From assembly GCA_003520455.1 (NCBI GenBank), contig DOUV01000965.1, positions 1 to 34,169 on the forward strand: DNA of 34,169 nucleotides, given 5' to 3'. The stretch comes from Chloroflexota bacterium (GTDB lineage: Bacteria; Chloroflexota; Anaerolineae; Ardenticatenales; Ardenticatenaceae). Positions 16,092-22,599 of this stretch are shown in pieces (position 1 is the stretch's first letter; each line of letters begins with the position of its first letter). The notes beneath the pieces were generated by a model. That model ran no database searches. It was not told the DNA's origin and worked only from the letters and a program-made list of their open reading frames with translations. The translations under genes and the position numbers were made by a program.

Positions 16092-17369
16092 ATGGGAACG
16101 CAAAACCAATTGCCCTTATTGTCACTGAACGAAAGAGACAGAAGGTGGGAACTGATAAGGAAGGACATGGAGGAACGTGGATTAGATTGTTTGGTCATTC
16201 AGGGTGATCAGGGTCTATGGGGCTATAACGACTGCAATGTTCGATACGTGACAGGCATCGGTGATTTTGGCTATGCTCTTTTCCCGTTGAAAGAGGACCC
16301 GATCTGCTTTGTCTGGTGGACAGCCCCCTACCAGGCGCGTCGCAGTAAAGACGAATCTCACCTGACATCTACCATCCGGAGCAAGGTGAAGAAAGACGCG
16401 CCGACGAGAAATCCCTGGGCCTTGGAGAAACCGTGGGTAAGGGACATTCGACAGGGATGGCCACGACCATCGGAAGCAATCGTGACCGCGATTAAGGACC
16501 TGGGGCTGGAGAAAGGCACGATCGGGTTGGTGAGTACGTACCATAGCTGGGAGCCGGAAGGGACCTTTCCATATACGGTTATCAAGAATCTGTATTCTGC
16601 GTTACCGCAGGCTGAACTCATCGAGAACGCGACGGATATTCTGGAGAAAGCACGACTTCGCAAAAGCACAGAGGAGATTCGTTGCATTGAGGTCGCTGGT
16701 GAAATTGCTGACCGGGGCATCGAGGCGGCCCTGAATCATATCCGGCCGGGTGTGAACGAGGTCGGAGTATACGCGAAGGTGGTCGAAGCCTTCTTGGCGC
16801 ACGGATCGGAGCGCCTATTTATGAACTGGTGGGCCTCGGGTCAGGCGCCGACGCACACCCAGTATTTTGTCCCCACCGATCGAATCATGTGCGAAGGTGA
16901 TATTCTCTACAACGAATACACTCCTCGCTACGGTGGCTACGTCGCACATCCGCACCAACCTATATCGATAGGGAAGCCGATCGAGGAATATCAGACAATG
17001 TTTGCTCTGTTGAAGCAGACGAGAGATGAGGCGTTGAGCAAGCTGAAACCTGGAGTGACAATAGCCGAACAGACCGAAGCATTGACGAAGCCACTTGAGG
17101 ACGCCGGCTACAGCTACTTACACTGTCCGTTCCATGGGCTTGGTCTCTCTGGTTTGGAGTTTCCGAATGCGGAGTTTTGGGGGAAAACCTCCCCATACGT
17201 TGTTTCACCGCCCGACATGGTTTTTGAGGAGGGTATGGTTCTGGCATATGAACCCATGATCTCTACGCCCGACCGCAAAATAGGGTTTCCGCTGGGCGAT
17301 ACCGTTATAGTAACCAAGGATGGTTCTCGTCGGTTGAGCAAATATTGCGATGACTTGATTGTGGTTTGA
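16092..17369 (+). CDS. Creatinase/M24-fold protein lacking the peptidase metal ligands
   Basis: A 425-residue protein with the creatinase N-terminal domain (about 1-180) and a C-terminal pita-bread fold (about 190-425) as in prolidase, aminopeptidase P and creatinase. The five metal ligands of M24 peptidases are D, D, H, E, E. Here the corresponding places read N274/E275, H286, H348 (FHGLGLSG), E387 (LAYEPMI) and G402 (PLGDTVIV); the second histidine of the usual HxxGLxxHE motif is Leu. A dinuclear metal site is therefore very unlikely, and creatinase-like metal-free chemistry or a binding role is more plausible. ATG 16092 has AAGGAG about 9 bases upstream. Its position between phenylphosphate-synthase-like and UbiD genes suggests a role in aromatic metabolism. 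The reaction is unknown. Confidence 0.8.
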   Translation: MGTQNQLPLLSLNERDRRWELIRKDMEERGLDCLVIQGDQGLWGYNDCNVRYVTGIGDFGYALFPLKEDPICFVWWTAPYQARRSKDESHLTSTIRSKVKKDAPTRNPWALEKPWVRDIRQGWPRPSEAIVTAIKDLGLEKGTIGLVSTYHSWEPEGTFPYTVIKNLYSALPQAELIENATDILEKARLRKSTEEIRCIEVAGEIADRGIEAALNHIRPGVNEVGVYAKVVEAFLAHGSERLFMNWWASGQAPTHTQYFVPTDRIMCEGDILYNEYTPRYGGYVAHPHQPISIGKPIEEYQTMFALLKQTRDEALSKLKPGVTIAEQTEALTKPLEDAGYSYLHCPFHGLGLSGLEFPNAEFWGKTSPYVVSPPDMVFEEGMVLAYEPMISTPDRKIGFPLGDTVIVTKDGSRRLSKYCDDLIVV

Positions 17370-17428
17370 TCGCCAGATGAAGCGCTACCAACCCCGCTCC
17401 ATGATTCGTCTAAACCAAGGAGAGTGTC

Positions 17429-18847
17429 ATGAAAAACATAAGAGAATGGATCTCAATCTGTGAGAGGGAAGGGGATCTGAAGAGGATAACCGCCGAAGTC
17501 GACTGGAATTTAGAGATCTCTCACATCGCCAAGCTGAATGAGGAGCAGAAAGGTCCGGCCTTGCTCTTCGAGAATGTGAAGGGGTATGACATCCCCGTTC
17601 TCGCTTCAGCCTTAACCACCTCAAAAAGATTGGCGATTACCCTCGGAATGCCTCTTCATTATTCCATCTGTGATATGGGGCGAGAATGGGTAAAGCTCAC
17701 GGGCAGAGAATTGATCCGGCCTCGCATCGTCAATCCTGGCCCCGTGACCGAGATGGTGATTGAGGAGAACGATGTTGACCTGCTGCGGGACTTTCCAGTT
17801 CCGAAATTCTACCCGAAAGATGGGGGCAGGTATATTGGCACAGCCGTATATCTGCTGACACAAGACATGGAAACGGGATGGGTCAACATGGGCACGTACC
17901 GTATGATGGTTCATGACCGAAATCATACGGGTATCCAAATCATCAAGGGCAAGCACGCCGACATGCATTTGAAGCAATACCAAAAAGCTGGTAAGCTTAT
18001 GCCCGCTGCGGCTGTAATCGGGTGTGATCCCGTCCACTTTTTTGCCTCAAGCGTTCCTTTGCCTTACCAGGTAAGTGAATACGATATTATTGGCGCGTTG
18101 CGAAAAGAGCCGGTAGAGGTATTCAAAAGCGACCTGACCGGTTTGTTGTTACCTGCTCACGCTGAGATTGTCCTCGAGGGATTTGTCGATCCCAACGACG
18201 TTCGACCGGAGGGTCCTTTTGGCGAGTACACTGGCTACTATTCCGGTGCGGACAAAGAAGAGTGGCCCAAGCAAGTTCTGCACGTCACGCGGATTCTGCG
18301 GCGCAGAAAGCCCGTTTTCTGGGTCACGAGCGTGGGCAAGCCCATCACAGACACGCATGTGATCAATTCCCTCACTCGAACAGGCACGCTGTGGTCCGAT
18401 CTCGAGGCGATGCGAGTTCCGGGGGTACAGTCAGTGTATGTTCTGCCTCAATCGGCAGGGAGATTCTGGGCCATCATATCGTTGAAAACGATGTACCCTG
18501 GCCATTCAAACCATGCGGCGATGGCGGCACACGGTTGCTCGACCGGCCACTACGGGATGAAGGGCGTGATCGTGGTAGATGCGGATATTCACGCCGAAGA
18601 TTTGGATCGAGTCATCTGGGCCTTGAGCGTCAGATATGATCCTGCGCGAAGTACAGAGGTGATTTCACGCGCCAGGTCGACGCCGCTCGACCCATCCCTG
18701 CCCATCCAGGCAAGGCACATTGGCTCCAAGATCATTATGGATGCGACCATTCCTTACGAGTGGGATCGCAAGCCAGAGGAAATTTTTCTCGATGAGGAAG
18801 TTGCCAGGCGAGTGAAGGCGCGCTGGAACGAGCTTGGTTTAGATTAG
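17429..18847 (+). CDS. UbiD-family prenylated-FMN (de)carboxylase
   Basis: A 472-residue UbiD-fold enzyme. Members use prenylated FMN to decarboxylate or carboxylate unsaturated and aromatic acids; phenylphosphate carboxylase subunits belong here. The catalytic triad is conserved: R158 in GTYRMMVHD, E261 and E266 in RPEGPFGEYTGYY. The E-to-E spacing of 5 and R-to-E spacing of 103 match R173/E277/E282 of fungal Fdc1 almost exactly. ATG 17429 follows AAGGAGAGTGTC. Being next to phenylphosphate-synthase-like genes, it is a good candidate to carboxylate an aryl phosphate to a hydroxybenzoate, but decarboxylation cannot be excluded. No UbiX-type prenyltransferase, needed to make the cofactor, lies in the window. 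Confidence 0.92.
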   Translation: MKNIREWISICEREGDLKRITAEVDWNLEISHIAKLNEEQKGPALLFENVKGYDIPVLASALTTSKRLAITLGMPLHYSICDMGREWVKLTGRELIRPRIVNPGPVTEMVIEENDVDLLRDFPVPKFYPKDGGRYIGTAVYLLTQDMETGWVNMGTYRMMVHDRNHTGIQIIKGKHADMHLKQYQKAGKLMPAAAVIGCDPVHFFASSVPLPYQVSEYDIIGALRKEPVEVFKSDLTGLLLPAHAEIVLEGFVDPNDVRPEGPFGEYTGYYSGADKEEWPKQVLHVTRILRRRKPVFWVTSVGKPITDTHVINSLTRTGTLWSDLEAMRVPGVQSVYVLPQSAGRFWAIISLKTMYPGHSNHAAMAAHGCSTGHYGMKGVIVVDADIHAEDLDRVIWALSVRYDPARSTEVISRARSTPLDPSLPIQARHIGSKIIMDATIPYEWDRKPEEIFLDEEVARRVKARWNELGLD

Positions 18848-18900
18848 AGTGATCGCTGAGGAGCTGTCCAAAATCGACCCCGGGCCTTCTTCACCGTGAG

Positions 18901-18940
18901 ACAGGCAGGTAAAGAATAAGGTCATTGCCTGTCTTATTCT
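18901..18940. repeat. Interleaved inverted repeats (possible pseudoknot)
   Basis: ACAGGCA (18901-18907) pairs with TGCCTGT (18926-18932), and AGAATAAG (18913-18920) pairs with CTTATTCT (18933-18940). The arms are interleaved A-B-A'-B', the topology of an H-type pseudoknot or of two mutually exclusive hairpins. It lies just after the UbiD gene in a 336-base gap without a supported gene. Confidence 0.45.
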
Positions 18941-18944
18941 CAGA

Positions 18945-19034
18945 GCACGAAGACGCCAAGAAATAACTGAAGGAGCTGTTTCCTTCAAAGATGGTCGTTT
19001 GCTTCAGAGCCTGGTATCTTGGTGCCTTCGCGGT
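18945..19034. repeat. MITE-like imperfect inverted repeat (CACGAAGACGCCAAG type)
   Basis: A left arm containing CACGAAGACGCCAAG (about 18945-18963) and a right arm containing CTTGGTGCCTTCGCGGT (about 19015-19034) are imperfect inverted copies, about 14 of 20 positions. Between them is a second hairpin, TGAAGGA with TCCTTCA (18968-18974, 18981-18987). The wording resembles short dispersed repeats of unknown origin seen in many environmental genomes. No coding capacity. Confidence 0.45.
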
Positions 19035-19183
19035 TAGAGAGAATGCTATCCGAGGAATATCGTGGTAGAAAGCGTAAGATGATGCCTGGATGACCACCGC
19101 GCTAGATCAATGTAATTGGATTGAGGGTGGCTGCCTGGCTGGTGGTGGAAGTGAGCCACTACTGAGATGGATAGGAGGAGAAA

Positions 19184-20848
19184 ATGAAGCCAGTGCGACT
19201 CAACGAAAAGGAAGTCGCGAAGTATCTGGAGGAAGGGTGGTGGACGAAAGCCACCTATTTTGATTATTGGGCGGAAAACGCCGGGAAATGGGGCGATAAA
19301 GAGGCACTTATAGATACCTTGGGAACGAGGCTGACGTGGGCCGAGGCCGTACAACTGGCGACCAGGGTTGCCCTTGCGTTCTCGAACGAATTAAAGCTCG
19401 ATAGGGACTGCCGGGTGGTTCTACAGTTGCCCAACATGGTCGAACACTTCTTAGTCCGGGTTGCATGTGAGAGAGCGAGTTTGGTCTCGATTCCTCTGAT
19501 GGTCACATACCGGCATAGCGAGGTCAAAGCCATCGCCAAGCAAACAGAGGCCAAGGCCATCGTGATCGTCAAGGAATATCATGGGTTTAACCATTACCAA
19601 ATGGCCAAGGACCTTCAGGCTGACTTGCCCGCGCTGAAACACATCATTGTTGTCGGTAAGGATGTTCCGGCGGACTGCGTCTCGCTGAATCAGGTACTCG
19701 AGCATCCTTATGAGCGCGAATGCAACCTTGTGGAGCTTGAAGACAGGAAAATGGATGCTGTCGAAGATGTAGCCTACCTGGTAACCTCAACGGGCACGAC
19801 GGGTTCGCCCAAGATTGCCGAGCGGTGTATTGCTCGAGACGTGTGGGCCGCCAAGCAGCACATTATGAATTGGCAAGTGACTGCCGATGATGTCATTTTG
19901 GCGCTGGCTCCAGTTGCAGGCGCGCCAGGTGGTACGCCAACCTATGAGGTCGCTCCAATAACAGGAGCCAAGATTGCCCTGGAGTATCTTCCGCGGGATG
20001 AGGAGACGCTCCGATTCATCGAGAAGGAGCGGGTTACGTGCATAGCCCTGGTACCCACCCAGTTGGCCCGGCTCTTACAGCTGCCGGTCGAAAAGTATGA
20101 TCTTTCATCCTTGCGCTTCATTCGAACCTCAGGCGGTATCTTGCCCCCAGCACTGGCTAAGGAGGCTGAGGAGAGATTGAAGTGCCCCGTCCTCGGTACG
20201 TATGGTTCTCGCGATGCCGGGTCAATATCAGGGGTGCCGATATGGGCAACGGAGGAGCAACGATATACGACTGTCGGCAGACCATATCCGGGGACTGAGG
20301 TGAAGGTGTTGGATGACGACGGGAGAGCGGTGGAGTGGGGGGAACCAGGGCTACTTTACTTCAGAGGACCGGGCTGTACTATTGGCTACTACAAAGATCC
20401 GGAGAAGACGAGGGAGGTTTTCGACGAGGACGGCTGGGCGTGCCCAGGTGACATGGTAACAATCACTGAAGACGGATTCTTAAGGGTAGTCGGCAGGAAG
20501 AAGGACGCCATCATCCGAGGTGGGCAGAATATCTATCCGAGAGAGGTCGAGGATTTCCTGGTAGCCCATCCGAAAGTCGTCGAGGCTGCGGTTGTGCCTA
20601 TGCCCGATCCCGAGATGGGGGAACGCGCTTGTGCCTTTGTCACCTTGAAGAGGGGCGAAATATTTGTCTTCGAGGAGATGGTAGACTATTTGAAGAGCAA
20701 GAAAATCGCCAGGTTTAAGTTCCCGGAGCGGTTAGAGGTGCTAGAGGCTCTTCCCCTCGCGGGAGGAAGCAAGATAGACAAGAAGGAGCTGACCAGGCTC
20801 GTGACGGAGAAGCTGAAGGCTGAGGGCAGACTTGTCACCCCTCAATAA
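19184..20848 (+). CDS. AMP-forming acyl/aryl-CoA synthetase (EntE/benzoate-CoA ligase-like)
   Basis: A 554-residue ANL-superfamily adenylating enzyme that activates a carboxylic acid as an acyl adenylate and usually transfers it to CoA. The P-loop TSTGTTGSPK is at residues 201-210, the A5 motif is LGTYGSRDAG, the A7/A8 region reads DGWACPGDMV and GRKKDAIIRGGQNIYPREVE, and the A10 lysine is in PLAGGSKIDKKEL. N-terminal similarity is to 2,3-dihydroxybenzoate-AMP ligases and AliA/BadA-type aryl- or alicyclic-CoA ligases. ATG 19184 follows AGGAGGAG at an ideal distance. In context the likely substrate is the hydroxybenzoate made by the UbiD enzyme, giving the CoA ester for ring reduction. Substrate specificity cannot be proved from sequence. 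Confidence 0.88.
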   Translation: MKPVRLNEKEVAKYLEEGWWTKATYFDYWAENAGKWGDKEALIDTLGTRLTWAEAVQLATRVALAFSNELKLDRDCRVVLQLPNMVEHFLVRVACERASLVSIPLMVTYRHSEVKAIAKQTEAKAIVIVKEYHGFNHYQMAKDLQADLPALKHIIVVGKDVPADCVSLNQVLEHPYERECNLVELEDRKMDAVEDVAYLVTSTGTTGSPKIAERCIARDVWAAKQHIMNWQVTADDVILALAPVAGAPGGTPTYEVAPITGAKIALEYLPRDEETLRFIEKERVTCIALVPTQLARLLQLPVEKYDLSSLRFIRTSGGILPPALAKEAEERLKCPVLGTYGSRDAGSISGVPIWATEEQRYTTVGRPYPGTEVKVLDDDGRAVEWGEPGLLYFRGPGCTIGYYKDPEKTREVFDEDGWACPGDMVTITEDGFLRVVGRKKDAIIRGGQNIYPREVEDFLVAHPKVVEAAVVPMPDPEMGERACAFVTLKRGEIFVFEEMVDYLKSKKIARFKFPERLEVLEALPLAGGSKIDKKELTRLVTEKLKAEGRLVTPQ

Positions 20849-20893
20849 CCCCCGTAAGATTCCCTGAAAATCGAAAAATGAGATAGGCTGACG

Positions 20894-22165
20894 ATGATTA
20901 AGACAGTTCTTATTTTGGCTGCGTTGGATACCAAGTGGCAAGAAGCGGATTTCTTAAGCAAGCAGATTCAGCATCGCGGTTACAGAACACTGCTCCTGGA
21001 CATCGGTATGAAAGGCGAGCCAGGGCTATATGCTGATATTGGTCGTGAAGAGATTCTATTGGCGAGCGGAGAAGATCCCCAAGGAGTGGCAGCTATCGTT
21101 GATGATCGAGAGAGAGTGATGTCCGTTGTGGTGCGTGGGGCCGCTCGGATACTCGAGGAGCTCTACGGCCAGGCGAGAATCGATGGAGCTGTGTGCCTCG
21201 GCGGGATTACTGGGACTCGAATCGGGACCAGCATTATGAAATCGCTCCCTTTCGGCGTTCCCAAACTCGCTATCTCTAGCACAGCATCGCTGGGCGGATT
21301 TGCCTCACGATATATCGGGATGAGCGATATCACGCTCTCACACTCGGTTGTAGAGTTCAGTGGGCTGAATGATGTCTTGAGAAATATCTTGGCCCAGGCT
21401 GCAGGAGCAATCTGTGGGATGGTAGACGGCGCCGGTGAAGCCCCGATTGCGGTTCAACAAGAGAGGCCTTTCGTTGGAATGACACAGTGGGGACCCTGTG
21501 AAGTCTGCGCCACAGCCGTCAGACACCAGCTTGAGAGCAAGGGGTATCAAGTCGTCGGGTTCCCGGCGAATGGTATCGGTGACCGGGCGATGGAAGAGAT
21601 GATCGAACGCCAGGGGCTATTTCAGGCCGTGATTGATCTTGCGCCCGGGGGCGTTGGCGAAGAGCTACTTGGCTTCAGCAGGGCCGCAGGCTCATCTCGA
21701 CTCGAAGCTGCGGGCAAGCGAGGGATTCCGCAAATTGTCGCGCCAAGCGGTGTGAATTTTGGGACTCCGCTAAAAGCAAAGTATAAGCCAAAATACGAGC
21801 TGCGGAAAAAGTATGATTATGATGGGCTGCGCACTTTTATAAGGCTATCAAACGATGAACTTGTCATGGTAGCAACAGTAATGGCCAGAAAACTCAATCG
21901 AGCTCGCGGTCCAGTGAAGGTCGTAATTCCACTTGGTGGATGGTCATCAGTTGAGAGCAGGCAAACGGGTTTTTATGATGGAGAGGCAGATAGGGTATTC
22001 GTCGATCAACTGAAAAGGCGTCTGAGCCCCAATGTAGAAGTCATGGAGATAGATTCCGATCTAGACACGACTGACTTCGCGCAAGCGATTGTTGACATCT
22101 TTGAGCGCCTATGCATTTCTTCTGCGGTCGCGGCAGTTGAGTCCTCGACTTCCGTTAGGAGCTAA
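20894..22165 (+). CDS. Tm-1-like ATP-binding domain protein (UPF0261 family)
   Basis: A 423-residue protein of the Tm-1/UPF0261 family, full length for the family. The N-terminal Rossmann-like domain opens with LILAALDTKWQEADFL and has CLGGITGTRIGTSIMKSLPFGVPKLAISS; in tomato Tm-1 this part binds ATP. The C-terminal TIM-barrel-like part carries GMTQWGPCEVCATAVRHQLE, DLAPGGVGEELLG and PLGGWSSVESRQTG. The enzymatic role of bacterial members is not established to my knowledge. It is the last gene of the lower-GC catabolic block, 45 bases after the CoA ligase, so an accessory role in aromatic metabolism is inferred. The ribosome binding site is weak, suggesting co-transcription with the ligase. 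Confidence 0.85.
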   Translation: MIKTVLILAALDTKWQEADFLSKQIQHRGYRTLLLDIGMKGEPGLYADIGREEILLASGEDPQGVAAIVDDRERVMSVVVRGAARILEELYGQARIDGAVCLGGITGTRIGTSIMKSLPFGVPKLAISSTASLGGFASRYIGMSDITLSHSVVEFSGLNDVLRNILAQAAGAICGMVDGAGEAPIAVQQERPFVGMTQWGPCEVCATAVRHQLESKGYQVVGFPANGIGDRAMEEMIERQGLFQAVIDLAPGGVGEELLGFSRAAGSSRLEAAGKRGIPQIVAPSGVNFGTPLKAKYKPKYELRKKYDYDGLRTFIRLSNDELVMVATVMARKLNRARGPVKVVIPLGGWSSVESRQTGFYDGEADRVFVDQLKRRLSPNVEVMEIDSDLDTTDFAQAIVDIFERLCISSAVAAVESSTSVRS

Positions 22166-22196
22166 GCAACTGGTACATTCGAACCACCTGGCAGAC

Positions 22197-22269
22197 CATC
22201 CTCGCCAGGCTCCACGTGAGCAGCCGCCGTGAGGCTGCCCGCTACGCTCGCCACAAGGGCATGCTGTGA
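22197..22269 (+). pseudogene. Orphan 3' fragment of a NarL-family regulator gene (direct repeat copy B)
   Basis: The stretch to 22270 matches 3637-3710 at 71 of 74 positions. It encodes the last 24 residues of a NarL/LuxR-type regulator ending RHKGML and its stop. The three changes are one Lys-to-Arg and two silent changes, the pattern of a diverged functional homologue rather than random decay. There is no receiver domain and no HTH start upstream, so nothing functional is encoded. It marks the right edge of the catabolic block. Confidence 0.9.
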
Positions 22270-22270
22270 G

Positions 22271-22506
22271 GAGGGGGTTGTCCGATGTCGGAGGGACCTG
22301 AGTGGCTGGCCTGCTTCGCTCGACGTGTTGCCCGATGGTCCAATCCGGAGACCGAGGTTGAAGGAGGCTTGATGACGAGGTTTGACAGGGCCTCGCGGCC
22401 GTTGCTGTCATTGTCTCGCCAAGCACAGCATCACGTGGCCGAAGGCCAGGGCAACCGCGAACTTGATTTTCAACAAAATTGATTCACAACCTCATAGTCT
22501 ATCCTA
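22271..22506. other. Intergenic stretch, nothing firm
   Basis: A 65-codon open frame with a GAGGAGGGGG Shine-Dalgarno begins at 22285, but it has no recognisable motif, membrane segment or homology I know of and is not annotated as a gene. No other structure was seen. Confidence 0.4.
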
Positions 22507-22535
22507 TTGCTTGTGCCTCGCAACTCGTGTATGAT
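22507..22535 (+). promoter_or_regulatory. Sigma-70-type promoter for the STAND-like ATPase gene
   Basis: TTGCTT (22507-22512), a 17-base spacer and TATGAT (22530-22535) form a good vegetative promoter, giving a leader of about 58 bases before the ATG at 22600. Confidence 0.6.
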
Positions 22536-22599
22536 GCGGTAGAAAGTTACACAATCTTCCGCAATCCTCCCTGGTTCGACCATATGAAGAGGGCGAGGC

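Noticed and set aside
16092..17369. Functional Xaa-Pro dipeptidase
   Set aside because: The fold matches, but most metal ligands and the second catalytic histidine are replaced.
22285..22482. 65-codon open frame with a good Shine-Dalgarno
   Set aside because: No recognisable motif or membrane segment, and it lies next to a gene fragment in a rearranged gap.
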